Assembly: GCF_025564065.1 (NCBI RefSeq)
Contig: NZ_JAMGZK010000051.1
Location: 124,001-188,000 of the forward strand
DNA from: Silvania hatchlandensis
Lineage (GTDB): Bacteria > Pseudomonadota > Gammaproteobacteria > Enterobacterales > Enterobacteriaceae
Length of the DNA stretch: 64,000 bases
Direction: 5' to 3'
In this document: piece after piece, positions 43,809-55,122 of the stretch
Layout: the number at the start of each line of letters is the position of its first letter
Numbering within the stretch: position 1 is the stretch's first letter
Notes under the pieces: generated by a model
Database searches by the model: none
Seen by the model: only the letters and a program-made list of their open reading frames with translations
Told to the model about the DNA's origin: nothing
Position numbers and translations under genes: made by a program

Positions 43809-45230
43809 ATGATGAGTAAAGTGAAACAAACGGATATCGACCAGCTGATCGTGCTGGTTGGCGGACGCGAAAATATTGCCACGGTTAGCCACTGCATTAC
43901 CCGTCTGCGTTTTGTATTAAACGACCCGGCGAAGGCCGACCCTAAAGCCATTGAAGCGCTGTCGATGGTGAAAGGCTGCTTCACCAATGCCGGGCAGTTC
44001 CAGGTGGTGATCGGCACTGACGTGGGCGACTACTACAAGGCGCTGCTGACCACCACCGGCCACTCGTCGGCGGATAAAGAGCAGGCCAAAAAAGCGGCGC
44101 GCCAGAACATGAAGTGGCATGAACAGCTCATTTCACACTTCGCCGAGATCTTCTTCCCGCTGCTGCCGGCGCTGATCAGCGGAGGCCTGATTCTGGGCTT
44201 CCGTAACGTGATTGGCGATGTGCCGATGAGCGACGGCAAAACCCTGGCGCAGATGTACCCGGCGCTGCAAAGCATCTATGACTTCCTGTGGCTGATTGGC
44301 GAGGCGATCTTCTTCTATCTGCCGGTGGGCATCTGCTGGTCGGCGGTGCGCAAAATGGGCGGCACGCCCATTCTCGGTATCGTGCTGGGCGTGACGCTGG
44401 TCTCTCCGCAGTTAATGAACGCTTACTTACTTGGGCAGCAGATCCCCGAGGTGTGGAACTTCGGCCTGTTTACCATCGCCAAAGTCGGCTATCAGGCGCA
44501 GGTGATCCCGGCCCTGTTGGCCGGCCTGGCGCTGGGGATGATTGAAACCCGCCTGAAGCGCATCGTGCCGGATTACCTCTATCTGGTCGTCGTGCCGGTA
44601 TGCTCGCTGATCCTCGCGGTGTTCCTCGCCCACGCCTTAATCGGTCCGTTTGGCCGCATGATTGGTGACGGCGTTGCTTACGCGGTGCGTCATCTGATGA
44701 CCGGCAGCTTTGCCCCGATTGGTGCGGCGCTGTTTGGCTTCCTGTATGCCCCGCTGGTGATCACCGGGGTGCACCAGACCACGCTGGCGATTGATATGCA
44801 GATGATCCAGAGCCTCGGCGGCACGCCGGTCTGGCCGCTGATTGCCCTGTCGAACATTGCGCAGGCATCTGCCGTCACCGGCATTATTCTTGTCAGCCGC
44901 AAGCATAACGAACGTGAAATCTCGGTTCCGGCGGCGATCTCCGCCTACCTCGGCGTCACCGAACCGGCGATGTACGGCATCAACCTGAAGTACCGCTTCC
45001 CGATGCTGTGCGCGATGATCGGCTCCGGCCTCGCCGCGCTACTGTGCGGTCTGAACGGCGTGATGGCCAACGGGATTGGCGTCGGCGGCCTGCCGGGCAT
45101 CCTCTCGATTCAGCCAACCTTTTGGCAGGTGTTTGCGATGGCGATGGCCGTGGCGATTATCGTGCCGATGGTGCTCACCACCGTTGTTTATCAGCGCAAG
45201 TTCCGTCAGGGCGCGTTGCAGGCGGTTTAA
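43809..45230 (+). CDS. treB: PTS trehalose-specific EIIBC
   Basis: A 473-residue IIBC permease matching E. coli TreB. The EIIB domain carries the phospho-Cys in ATVSHCITRLRFVL (about residue 28), and the IIC domain has about ten membrane segments with GITEPAMYGINLKYRFPM. It imports trehalose as trehalose-6-P, using EIIA-Glc from crr. Coregulated with treC under TreR. RBS is modest and ATG 43809 or 43812 are both possible. Confidence 0.95.
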   Translation: MMSKVKQTDIDQLIVLVGGRENIATVSHCITRLRFVLNDPAKADPKAIEALSMVKGCFTNAGQFQVVIGTDVGDYYKALLTTTGHSSADKEQAKKAARQNMKWHEQLISHFAEIFFPLLPALISGGLILGFRNVIGDVPMSDGKTLAQMYPALQSIYDFLWLIGEAIFFYLPVGICWSAVRKMGGTPILGIVLGVTLVSPQLMNAYLLGQQIPEVWNFGLFTIAKVGYQAQVIPALLAGLALGMIETRLKRIVPDYLYLVVVPVCSLILAVFLAHALIGPFGRMIGDGVAYAVRHLMTGSFAPIGAALFGFLYAPLVITGVHQTTLAIDMQMIQSLGGTPVWPLIALSNIAQASAVTGIILVSRKHNEREISVPAAISAYLGVTEPAMYGINLKYRFPMLCAMIGSGLAALLCGLNGVMANGIGVGGLPGILSIQPTFWQVFAMAMAVAIIVPMVLTTVVYQRKFRQGALQAV

Positions 45231-45238
45231 TCTTCTTC

Positions 45239-45256
45239 GGGGCGCAGTTGCGCCCC
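45239..45256 (+). promoter_or_regulatory. Intercistronic hairpin treB-treC
   Basis: GGGGCGCA-GT-TGCGCCCC, an 8-bp GC stem between treB and treC, 23 bp before the treC ATG, without a T-run. It may adjust the relative level of the two proteins. Confidence 0.5.
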
Positions 45257-45279
45257 CTTCGCATTTGCAGGAACGCATT

Positions 45280-46935
45280 ATGAATACCCTTCCCCACTGG
45301 TGGCAAAACGGCGTGATCTACCAGATTTACCCGAAGAGCTTCCAGGATACCACCGGGCGCGGCACCGGTGATTTACGCGGCGTAACCTCGCGTCTCGACT
45401 ACCTCAAAACCCTCGGTATCGACGCCATCTGGCTGACGCCGTTCTATATCTCTCCGCAGGTGGATAACGGCTACGACGTGGCCAACTACACCGCCATCGA
45501 TCCGGCTTACGGCACCCTCGACGATTTCGACGAGCTGGTCGCCGGGGCGCACCAGCGCGGGATCCGCATCGTGCTGGATATGGTGTTTAACCACACCTCC
45601 ACCCAGCACGCGTGGTTTCGCGAGTCGCTGAACCCAACCAGTCCGTACCGCGAGTTTTACATCTGGCGCGACGGCACCCCGGACCAGCTGCCGAATAACT
45701 GGCTCTCCAAGTTTGGCGGCAACGCCTGGCGCTGGCACGCGGAAAGCGAGCAGTATTATCTGCATCTGTTTGCCCCCGAGCAGGCGGATCTGAACTGGGA
45801 AAACCCCGAGGTGCGCGCCGAGCTGAAAAAAGCCTGCGAGTTCTGGGCCGATCGCGGCGTGGACGGTCTGCGCCTCGACGTGATCAATCTGGTGTCGAAG
45901 GATCAGGATTTCCCGGACGATTTACTGGGCGACGGCCGCCGCTTCTACACCGACGGGCCGCGCATTCACGACTATCTGCAGGAGATGAGCCGCGACGTCT
46001 TTATCCCACGCAATCTGATGACGGTGGGCGAGATGTCCTCCACCCGCCTGGAGCATTGCCAGCAGTACGCCGCGCTCGACGGGCGTGAACTGTCGATGAC
46101 CTTTAACTTCCACCATCTGAAGGTGGATTACCCCAACGGGGAGAAGTGGACCCGGGCCAAACCGGACTTTGTGGCGCTGAAGGCCCTGTTCAGCCACTGG
46201 CAGCAGGGGATGCACAACCAGGCCTGGAACGCGCTGTTCTGGTGTAATCACGATCAGCCGCGCATCGTCTCGCGCTTTGGCGACGAGGGGGAATACCGCG
46301 TCCCGGCGGCCAAAATGCTGGCGATGGTGCTGCACGGGATGCAGGGCACGCCCTACATCTATCAGGGTGAAGAGATTGGCATGACCAACCCGCACTTTAC
46401 CCGCATCACCGACTACCGCGACGTGGAAAGCCATAATATGTTCGCCGCCCTGCGCGCTCAGGGCCGGAACGCCGACGAGCTGCTGGCGATCCTCGCGAGT
46501 AAATCCCGCGACAACAGCCGCACCCCGATGCAGTGGGATGCGTCCCCTGGCGCCGGGTTTAGCGCAGGCGAGCCATGGATTGCTCTGTGTGAGAACGCCG
46601 GGTCCGTCAATGTGGACGCGGCCATCAACGATCCCGATTCGGTGTTTTACACCTATCAGGCCTTAATCAGCCTGCGTAAAGCCCTGCCGGTGCTGACCTG
46701 GGGGGATTATCAGGATTTGCTCCCGGAGAGCCCGTCCCTGTGGTGCTATCGCCGCCAGTGGCAGGGCCAGACGCTGATGGTAGTGGCGAACCTGAGCCGT
46801 GACTGTCAGCCGTGGCAGCCTGACGCCGTGGAAGGCAGCTGGCAGGTGGTGATGAGCAACTATGCTGAAGTGTCTCCGCAGCCTGGTGCCATGACCCTGC
46901 GCCCGTTTGAAGCGGTGTGGTGGCAGCAGTCTTAA
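45280..46935 (+). CDS. treC: Trehalose-6-phosphate hydrolase
   Basis: A 551-residue GH13 enzyme matching TreC: NGVIYQIYPKSFQD, DMVFNHTS, GLRLDVINLVSKD (nucleophile Asp) and VGEMSSTR (acid/base Glu) and HDQPRIVSRFGDEG. It cleaves trehalose-6-P to glucose and glucose-6-P. I chose ATG 45280 (AGGA 8 bp upstream) over the long in-frame extension from 45076, which overlaps treB in another frame. Confidence 0.95.
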   Translation: MNTLPHWWQNGVIYQIYPKSFQDTTGRGTGDLRGVTSRLDYLKTLGIDAIWLTPFYISPQVDNGYDVANYTAIDPAYGTLDDFDELVAGAHQRGIRIVLDMVFNHTSTQHAWFRESLNPTSPYREFYIWRDGTPDQLPNNWLSKFGGNAWRWHAESEQYYLHLFAPEQADLNWENPEVRAELKKACEFWADRGVDGLRLDVINLVSKDQDFPDDLLGDGRRFYTDGPRIHDYLQEMSRDVFIPRNLMTVGEMSSTRLEHCQQYAALDGRELSMTFNFHHLKVDYPNGEKWTRAKPDFVALKALFSHWQQGMHNQAWNALFWCNHDQPRIVSRFGDEGEYRVPAAKMLAMVLHGMQGTPYIYQGEEIGMTNPHFTRITDYRDVESHNMFAALRAQGRNADELLAILASKSRDNSRTPMQWDASPGAGFSAGEPWIALCENAGSVNVDAAINDPDSVFYTYQALISLRKALPVLTWGDYQDLLPESPSLWCYRRQWQGQTLMVVANLSRDCQPWQPDAVEGSWQVVMSNYAEVSPQPGAMTLRPFEAVWWQQS

Positions 46936-46942
46936 CCGCAAT

Positions 46943-46980
46943 TGCCGGACAGCATCTGCTTTCCGGCACAGACTTTTTTT
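46943..46980 (+). terminator. treC terminator
   Basis: TGCCGGA/TCCGGCA stem (12-nt loop) followed by CAGAC and seven T, starting 7 bp after treC. Reasonable intrinsic terminator for the tre operon. Confidence 0.75.
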
Positions 46981-47059
46981 GCTGAAATCAACCTGTTTCT
47001 GCCCTGAAACAATTTACAAATCGCCGATCGCCCGCCCTCTGTACACTTCGTTTTTTACT

Positions 47060-47104
47060 TTGTTCTGAATCAAAAAAATCGCAAACAAGTTTGATGCAAA
47101 TCAC
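47060..47104 (+). promoter_or_regulatory. Two FNR-like boxes upstream of nrdD
   Basis: TTGTTCTGAATCAA (47060-47073) and TTGATGCAAATCAC (47091-47104) each match TTGAT-N4-ATCAA in 9 of 10 defined positions and are spaced 31 bp apart. E. coli nrdDG has two FNR sites, so anaerobic activation is conserved. The second box overlaps the first NrdR box. Confidence 0.75.
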
Positions 47105-47147
47105 TATATATAGAACTTAGAATGCACGCCGACCCAACATGTTGTAT
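47101..47147 (+). promoter_or_regulatory. Two NrdR-like boxes upstream of nrdD
   Basis: TCACTATATATAGAAC (47101-47116) and ACCCAACATGTTGTAT (47132-47147) each match about 12 of 16 positions of the NrdR consensus and lie 31 bp, or three helical turns, apart: the usual paired arrangement for repression by NrdR. Confidence 0.7.
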
Positions 47148-47304
47148 TTCACGTCTACAATTCCTGGAAGATAACCGTAGCCGTGTTGCTGACAACTGTG
47201 GATAACCTGGGTCGCAATAACAAGATTCCTCGAGCGGGTCGGCCGTTACGCGCCGCGCCCGTTTCTGTCCCTCTGTGGATAACCTGTTTTTATATGGAGT
47301 GATC

Positions 47305-49443
<2,139 letters not shown>

Positions 49444-49460
49444 ATCTGAGTACGCTTTTC

Positions 49461-49690
49461 CCCCTCACCCTAACCCTCTCCCTCAAGGGAGAGGGAACCG
49501 ATCGAGCACATTATTGAGTCCGGCACCGGTTTTCTCCCTCTCCCCGTGGGAGAGGGAACCGATCGAGCACATTATTGAGTCCGGCACCGGTTTTCTCCCT
49601 CTCCCCGTGGGAGAGGGAACCGATCAAGCACATTTTTGAGTCCGGCACCGGTTTTCTCCCTCTCCCTGTGGGAGAGGGCCGGGGTGAGGG
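49461..49690. repeat. Composite repeat with 61-bp tandem unit between nrdD and nrdG
   Basis: Bounded by CCCCTCACCC (49461) and GGGTGAGGG (to 49690). Inside, a 61-bp unit beginning GGGAGAGGGAACCGATC occurs three times head to tail (49487, 49548, 49609), nearly identical, with a fourth partial GGGAGAGGG. Each unit contains TCCGGCACCGG and a CCCTCTCCCCGTGGGAGAGGG hairpin. It fills almost the whole nrdD-nrdG gap. Confidence 0.9.
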
Positions 49691-49705
49691 CATCAGGTTA
49701 ACACT

Positions 49706-50170
49706 ATGAACTTCCACCAGTATTACCCCGTCGACATCGTCAACGGCCCCGGCACCCGCTGCACCCTGTTTGTCTCCGGGTGCATCCACGAATGCCCCGG
49801 CTGCTACAATAAAAGCACCTGGCGCGTAAATTCCGGCCAGCCGTTCACCACCGAAATGGAACAGCGGATCATCGACGATCTCAACGATACGCGCGTCAAG
49901 CGCCAGGGGATCTCGCTTTCGGGCGGCGATCCGCTGCACCCGCAGAACGTGCCGGAAATCCTCAGGCTGGTGCAGCGCATTCGCACCGAGTGCGCAGGCA
50001 AGGATATCTGGGTCTGGACCGGCTATAAGTTGGATGAGCTGAACGATGCCCAGCGGGAAGTGGTGGATCTTGTCAACGTGCTGATCGACGGCAAGTTTGT
50101 GCAGGATCTGAAAGACCCGATGCTGATCTGGCGCGGGAGCAGCAATCAGGTTGTGCATCATTTGCGTTGA
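49706..50170 (+). CDS. nrdG: Anaerobic NTP reductase activating protein
   Basis: A 154-residue radical SAM protein matching E. coli NrdG. The [4Fe-4S] motif is CIHECPGCYNKST (CxxxCxxC), and SLSGGDPLHP is the SAM-binding GGDP. It makes the glycyl radical on NrdD. AGG lies about 9 bp before the ATG. In E. coli it directly follows nrdD; here a 230-bp repeat separates the two, so nrdG may be expressed by read-through or from its own signals. Confidence 0.95.
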   Translation: MNFHQYYPVDIVNGPGTRCTLFVSGCIHECPGCYNKSTWRVNSGQPFTTEMEQRIIDDLNDTRVKRQGISLSGGDPLHPQNVPEILRLVQRIRTECAGKDIWVWTGYKLDELNDAQREVVDLVNVLIDGKFVQDLKDPMLIWRGSSNQVVHHLR

Positions 50171-50181
50171 GCGCTACTGGC

Positions 50182-52092
50182 TCAAAACCGACTCAAACTC
50201 TCCATCGCCACGCTTTTGAATGCCGCAAAGTCGCGGCAGCCGCAGAGCCGCGTCACCGCCCGTTCGCGCAGGAAGTTGACGAAGATATCGTAGATCGCCA
50301 TCGCCTCTTCGTATTCGCTTTTGCTGATCGCCAGCAGGAAGATGACGTGGGCGGTTTCATCTCCCCACTGAATGCCGTGCGGCGCGAGGACGGTGTAGAC
50401 CACGGTTTTTTGCGCCAGCAGGCCGAGGGAGTGCGGTAGCGCGATACCGTCGCCCAGCAGGGTGCTGACGATGGCTTCACGCTCAACCACCGAATCGAGA
50501 AACTCTGCACCGACAAAGCCCTCGTCCTGTAGCTGAGCGCACAGCTCCTGGAACAGCGTCTGCTGGTCGATGGGTTGCTCGATGAGGCGAAAATGGCTGG
50601 CGTCGAAGTACTTCTCCAGCATCCACGGACGGGTTCTGTCCACCAGCACCAGCTTACCAATCTGCTCCAGCTGATACTCGGTGGGGAACGGGGCGATGGT
50701 CACCACCGGCTTGGCCTTTTCGGCGATCCGCGCGGTAGAGATCACGAAGTCCTCGCTGATGCTCTCCATCAGCTCGTATTCCCGCAGGGTCAGGGTACGG
50801 CTGACCTCCACCTGCGGGTATTTGCGCTGCAATACCGCCTCGATCATCCGCACCATCGCATTCCCGGCGTCGCACACCAGCAGCACCCGCGGCTGGCGCT
50901 GATAGCCGATGTTGTAATGGCGCTCCAGCCCGACGCCGATGTGCAGCACCAGGAAACCAATTTCGTTTTCACTGATCGCATACGGGGTGTATTTCCCCCA
51001 GCCCGACACCGCTGCCAGGGTCATGTCCCAGGCCATCGGGTAGTGCTGCTTGATGTTATCCAGCAGCGGATTAGGGATCATAATCTGATAGCGCACGCGG
51101 GTGATCATGGTTTTTATATGGGTCAGTAAATCGGCGTGCAGCTGGGTATCGCTGAGCAGGTTGTAGTTATATTGCGTGTTGATGTAACGCAGGATGTAGT
51201 TCACCAGCGCCTCTTCATCATCGGCGTTAATCGCACTCGGGGAGATCTCCTGCACCTGACGGGCGGCAATATGCACGCACAGCCAGTTCTCTTCCGAAGG
51301 CGAGAGCGTTTTATCGGCCAGTTGAGCGATGGCGCTGGCGATGTCCCGCGCGGCATCGCGCACGTTGTCGGCCACCTCCTCTACACTGAACTCCGGCAGC
51401 GGATAGCCTTCGCTGATGCGCCGCACCGACACCGCGCAGTAAAGACGTAAAAACAGCTCGCCTTCATCGGTCAGGCGAATTTGGTGGCGGGTACAGGTCT
51501 CGTGCAGCACCCGCACCAGCTGTTCAGGCACCCCGGCGTTGAGCGCCACTTCGGTGACCAGCGGATTCAGGCTGTCCTGCTGGGCCAGTTTCCACAGCAG
51601 GTCGGTCAGGCAGGCGCGGATCGCCATCTCGCTGCCAAACAGCTTCATACCGTGGCGCGGGCGGGTCTCCAGCGTCAGATGATAGCGCTGGAACCACTCC
51701 CGCACGTCTGCCATGTCGCTTTGCAGCGTGGCGCGGCTGATAAACCACTCATCGGCCAGATCTTCCAGCTTGAGCGAAAAGGCCGCCGTGAGAAAACGCA
51801 CCACCAGATAATGCACCCGCTCCGGGCCGCTGCGCGGGATGCGTATTGCCCGGGGATGTGCGTCCTGCAGCAACTGATAGCGGGCGACATCGTCGATTTT
51901 AAGCTGATAGCCATTACCCCGGCTGAGGATAAACTGCACCCCGTGATCCGCCAGCAGCGCATTCAGGGCGGTAATATCTGCCCGGACGGTGCGCGTGGAT
52001 ACCGACAACCGTTGCGCCAGCTCGTCCTGAGGCAGCGTTTCGTTTTGCAACATCTCATACAGTTGCGCTAAACGCGGGTTCGCAAATCGCAC
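50182..52092 (-). CDS. PRD-containing BglG-type transcriptional regulator
   Basis: A 636-residue multidomain regulator. An N-terminal HTH_11 (LPQDELAQRLSVSTRTVRADITALN), then an Mga-like helical region, two PRDs (about 190-400, with conserved His in LCVHIAARQ and LVLHIGVGLERH), an EIIB-like domain (VLLVCDAGNAMVRMI) and an EIIA-fructose-like domain with the phospho-His in GDGIALPHS. It should activate or antiterminate the cluster upstream of it in response to PTS phosphorylation. The start is GTG 52092 with AAGGA 7 bp away. It has no sigma-54 AAA+ domain, unlike DgaR/LevR. Confidence 0.85.
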   Translation of the reverse strand: MRFANPRLAQLYEMLQNETLPQDELAQRLSVSTRTVRADITALNALLADHGVQFILSRGNGYQLKIDDVARYQLLQDAHPRAIRIPRSGPERVHYLVVRFLTAAFSLKLEDLADEWFISRATLQSDMADVREWFQRYHLTLETRPRHGMKLFGSEMAIRACLTDLLWKLAQQDSLNPLVTEVALNAGVPEQLVRVLHETCTRHQIRLTDEGELFLRLYCAVSVRRISEGYPLPEFSVEEVADNVRDAARDIASAIAQLADKTLSPSEENWLCVHIAARQVQEISPSAINADDEEALVNYILRYINTQYNYNLLSDTQLHADLLTHIKTMITRVRYQIMIPNPLLDNIKQHYPMAWDMTLAAVSGWGKYTPYAISENEIGFLVLHIGVGLERHYNIGYQRQPRVLLVCDAGNAMVRMIEAVLQRKYPQVEVSRTLTLREYELMESISEDFVISTARIAEKAKPVVTIAPFPTEYQLEQIGKLVLVDRTRPWMLEKYFDASHFRLIEQPIDQQTLFQELCAQLQDEGFVGAEFLDSVVEREAIVSTLLGDGIALPHSLGLLAQKTVVYTVLAPHGIQWGDETAHVIFLLAISKSEYEEAMAIYDIFVNFLRERAVTRLCGCRDFAAFKSVAMESLSRF

Positions 52093-52131
52093 GTCGGTAT
52101 CCTTTTAGGGCTCAGAGTTGGAGGGCAAAAA

Positions 52132-52872
52132 CTACTTTACCCACTTCTTCGTCATGTCCAGCAGCGTTCGCACATCTTCCGGGCGGGTGTTGCCGCTGGC
52201 GCTGTCGATAATTGAACTATAGATATGCGGAATGATTTTGCTTACGCCCGCCTCCAGCGCAATGTGCAGGATTTCTTCGTAGTTTTCCAGATCGATGCCG
52301 CCGGTTGGCTCCAGCCAGAAGTCATGACGGGCGCAGGCCTCGGCCACCGCCTGGTATTCATCACGGCATTTCAGGCCGCCCATCGGGAAGTATTTGATCG
52401 AACTGCCGCCAAAATCTTTCAGCAGGGCAATCGCCGTCTCCACCGGCACTATGCCGTCTGGCGCGGTGCTGCTAAGCGGCCCGGTGGAGATTTTCACCAG
52501 ACCCGGCGTGCCGGTTGGCGACACCAGACCATTCACCACCGAGTCGTTCTGGCCGAGCAGCGCGCGGCTGGTCGCCACGCCGGTGAAGACCTGGTTAACG
52601 TGCTGGGGCTGCACCTGGCGGGCGATTTCGCTCACCATCGCCGACTGGTTCGGATCGCCCGCACCCAGCCCGACGGAGAGGGCGTTATCGATAAGCGCCG
52701 CGTACTCGCGCATATCTGCCACTGCGCTTGCCACGTCCGGGTAATTTTTAGAGAGCACACCCACCAGCACATGGCCTTCTGCCGCCTCATAAATGGCGCT
52801 GGCATTGGCTTTGGAGCCGGCCAGCACGTTCAGGCAGACGCGGTCACGGTAAAAATTGGGGGTCAGTTTCAT
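52132..52872 (-). CDS. 2-dehydro-3-deoxy-phosphogluconate aldolase, DgaF-like
   Basis: A 246-residue protein of the KDGP_aldolase family (PF07071), resembling DgaF: CLNVLAGSKANASAIYEAAEGHVLVGVLSK, VKISTGPLSSTAPDGIVPVETA and SSIKYFPMGGLK with the probable Schiff-base lysine, WLEPTGGIDLENYEEI. It should split KDGP-type sugar acid phosphates to pyruvate and glyceraldehyde-3-P. It overlaps the upstream lyase gene by ATGA, so the two act in sequence. Confidence 0.85.
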   Translation of the reverse strand: MKLTPNFYRDRVCLNVLAGSKANASAIYEAAEGHVLVGVLSKNYPDVASAVADMREYAALIDNALSVGLGAGDPNQSAMVSEIARQVQPQHVNQVFTGVATSRALLGQNDSVVNGLVSPTGTPGLVKISTGPLSSTAPDGIVPVETAIALLKDFGGSSIKYFPMGGLKCRDEYQAVAEACARHDFWLEPTGGIDLENYEEILHIALEAGVSKIIPHIYSSIIDSASGNTRPEDVRTLLDMTKKWVK

Positions 52873-53987
52873 GCCTGTTTCTCCTGTCCTAACACTTCGC
52901 TGATGCGGCGATAGACAATGTTCAGTTGGTCAGCGTTAACGCTGCGCACGTCCGCTTCGATGATCCCTTCGTTGGCTTTATACCCCCGGAAGTAGATAGC
53001 GTATTCACCCTGCTTGAGCAGGCTGACCAGCTCGCCGGTGCCGATGCCGGTCACACCTTCGTTGAAGGCGATCTCCGCCCGGGCAATATCACGCCCGGCG
53101 CTGTCCCACACCACGCGGGCGGTCACACCGTTGAGGGTATTCAGCGCGTCGATAAATGGCGTCATCTTCGCCACCATCTCCGCCCCACTCTCTTTGGTCG
53201 CCGTCAGGTAGTGTTCAATGGCGCAGGTCAGGCCGAGAATGCCCTCTTTGCCCACTTTCATCGCCCGGCCAATGCCCGCCGTCTGGCGCTTCACCCACTC
53301 AACGTACTGGGTTTTACCGATCACCAGCCCGCTGGTGGGTCCTTCAATTGCCTTCGCGCCGCTGTAGATCACCAGGTCCGCGCCGGAGCGGTAGTAAACG
53401 TGCAGATCTTCTTCGGCCGCTGCATCGACGATTAAGGGCAGGTTGTGTTTACGCGCCACGACGGCCGCCTGCTCTACGCTGAGCATGCTTTTCTGCACGC
53501 AGTGGTGGGATTTGATATACAGGATCGCCGCCGTGCGCGGGGTGATCGCCGCCGCCAGCTGATCGGCGGAGCATTCGTTGGCGTAGCCCGCTTCCACCAG
53601 CCTGCCGCCGCCCAACGCCACCATCGAGCCCACCGGGGCACCAAAGTTGACGTTATGGCCTTTCGGCAGCACGATTTCGTTATTCTCAATCGGGGTGACG
53701 TGCAGGTTTTCCAGCAGCCAGTCGCTGTCTTTCACCAGCACCGCCGCCACCGACTGGGCAATGCCCGCCGAAGCACAGGAGACGACGGTTGCCCCTTCCA
53801 CGTCCAGCAGGTTAGCAATGTACTCCCCGGTTTTGTTGACCAGATCCTTCATCTCGAAGTACTGGTTCATGCCGTCCATCGCCGCCTGCACCACTTCCGG
53901 ACGCGGGGTAGAGACGCCCAGCGCCGTCATGCGGCCCGAGGTATTAATGACCTGTTTTAAATGGTATTTCTCATAAATCGAAGACAT
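52869..53987 (-). CDS. D-glucosaminate-6-phosphate ammonia lyase-like enzyme
   Basis: A 372-residue PLP enzyme of the SelA-like DgaE family. The Schiff-base Lys213 is in DLVIYSGAKAIEGPTSG, with VDAAAEEDLHVYYRSGAD binding the cofactor ring. DgaE converts D-glucosaminate-6-P to KDGP and ammonia, which fits the adjoining aldolase. Substrate identity is inferred from the family and neighbour. The start overlaps the amidohydrolase 3' end by 17 bp. Confidence 0.8.
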   Translation of the reverse strand: MSSIYEKYHLKQVINTSGRMTALGVSTPRPEVVQAAMDGMNQYFEMKDLVNKTGEYIANLLDVEGATVVSCASAGIAQSVAAVLVKDSDWLLENLHVTPIENNEIVLPKGHNVNFGAPVGSMVALGGGRLVEAGYANECSADQLAAAITPRTAAILYIKSHHCVQKSMLSVEQAAVVARKHNLPLIVDAAAEEDLHVYYRSGADLVIYSGAKAIEGPTSGLVIGKTQYVEWVKRQTAGIGRAMKVGKEGILGLTCAIEHYLTATKESGAEMVAKMTPFIDALNTLNGVTARVVWDSAGRDIARAEIAFNEGVTGIGTGELVSLLKQGEYAIYFRGYKANEGIIEADVRSVNADQLNIVYRRISEVLGQEKQA

Positions 53988-55104
53988 GTTCCGTTCTCCC
54001 TTGTTCGGTCATGTAGCCCTTGCCCGCCCGAATGGCGGCCAGCGGCACCAGAATATGTTCAGCCTGCAGGCTGTCGTTGTCAGCATCCACCAGCAACGTC
54101 GGCTGGCGTTTAATCGTGAACAGCGTCAGATCGGCATCCAGCCCCGGCTGAATGCGCCCTTTACGCGCCAGGTGCAGGCCGTCGGCAGCGTGGGCGGTGA
54201 CGCAGTCAATCACCTGCGGCAGCGACAGGCCAATGGCGAGGAATTTCGACATCACGCTCGCCAGACTGCCCACCGGGCCGTTAAGGCGGTTGCGGCAGTA
54301 AATATCCGAGCTGATGGTGTGCGGCAGAATGCCCAGCGCGATGGCGCGCTTCGCCACCTCAAAGCTAAAGCTCGCCGTACCGTGGCCGACGTCCAGACGC
54401 ACGCCACGCTTAAGCGCACGGGTGACGGAGGCACGCAGCTCGCCGGTCGGGGTCAGAATGCGGTTGGGTTTGCCGTTATAGCAGTGGGTAATGATGTCGC
54501 CGGAACTCAGCAGATCGGCAATCTCATCGAGGTTCGGCGGGTTGTTGCCGATGTGCACCATCAGCGGCAAATCGCCGTTGGCTTTTTGCATCGCTTTGCC
54601 GCGCTCCAGCGGGGTAATACCGTTATCGCCCACCACGCTGCTGCTCATACGCGCTTTCAGGCCGACGATAAAGTCCGGGTGACGGGCCACCGCCTGCTGC
54701 ACCGCCCCGGCGTCGATATTGTTCATGTCCGCCAGCTCGTTCTGGGCAATCAGCCCCACCCGGGAGATGTTCAGCAGGGCATAAACCTCGGTGGCCGCCT
54801 GGCGGGTAATGGCATAGAAATCATCCACGTCGTCGGCCCCGGTGCTGCCCGCATCAACCACGCTGGTGATGCCGGTGGCAATACCGACGCTGTCCGGCTC
54901 ATCAAAGTAGATGGGGGAGTTCGGGTAGCAGTGGACGTGGGAATCAATCCAGCCTGCGCTGACGTACGTTTCCCCGTTCAGCTCAACGGTGCGATGTGCG
55001 GGATCGGTGATGTCGCCAACCGCCGCAATCTTCCCGTCCTGAATGGCGATATCGGTCAGGGTATCGTCGGTGAGGCGCGCACGGCGCAGGAGTAAATCAA
55101 ACAT
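53971..55104 (-). CDS. Amidohydrolase/deacetylase family metallohydrolase
   Basis: A 377-residue amidohydrolase-superfamily protein: metal site HxH in GWIDSHVHCYPNS, a GSTGADDV loop, HIGNNPPNLDEIADL and a late HAADGLHLARKGRIQPGLDADLTLF. Members annotated as amidohydrolase/deacetylase sit beside DgaE/DgaF-type enzymes. A plausible job is to remove an acyl or carbamoyl group from an amino-sugar acid before the lyase acts. AGGAG lies just before the ATG at 55104. Metal ligands look intact. Confidence 0.78.
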   Translation of the reverse strand: MFDLLLRRARLTDDTLTDIAIQDGKIAAVGDITDPAHRTVELNGETYVSAGWIDSHVHCYPNSPIYFDEPDSVGIATGITSVVDAGSTGADDVDDFYAITRQAATEVYALLNISRVGLIAQNELADMNNIDAGAVQQAVARHPDFIVGLKARMSSSVVGDNGITPLERGKAMQKANGDLPLMVHIGNNPPNLDEIADLLSSGDIITHCYNGKPNRILTPTGELRASVTRALKRGVRLDVGHGTASFSFEVAKRAIALGILPHTISSDIYCRNRLNGPVGSLASVMSKFLAIGLSLPQVIDCVTAHAADGLHLARKGRIQPGLDADLTLFTIKRQPTLLVDADNDSLQAEHILVPLAAIRAGKGYMTEQGRTEHVFDL

Positions 55105-55122
55105 ACAACTCTCCTGTTGAAG

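Noticed and set aside
49487-49669. CRISPR array reading of the regular 61-bp repeats
   Set aside because: The whole 61-bp unit is repeated, with no variable spacers and no cas genes; it is a tandem repeat.
50182-52092. Regulator as DgaR/LevR sigma-54 activator
   Set aside because: N-terminus is HTH_11 with an Mga-like region and no Walker A/GAFTGA; it is BglG-type.
53986-55095. 369-codon plus-strand frame across the amidohydrolase gene
   Set aside because: Antisense shadow; the minus-strand gene has conserved metal ligands and operon context.
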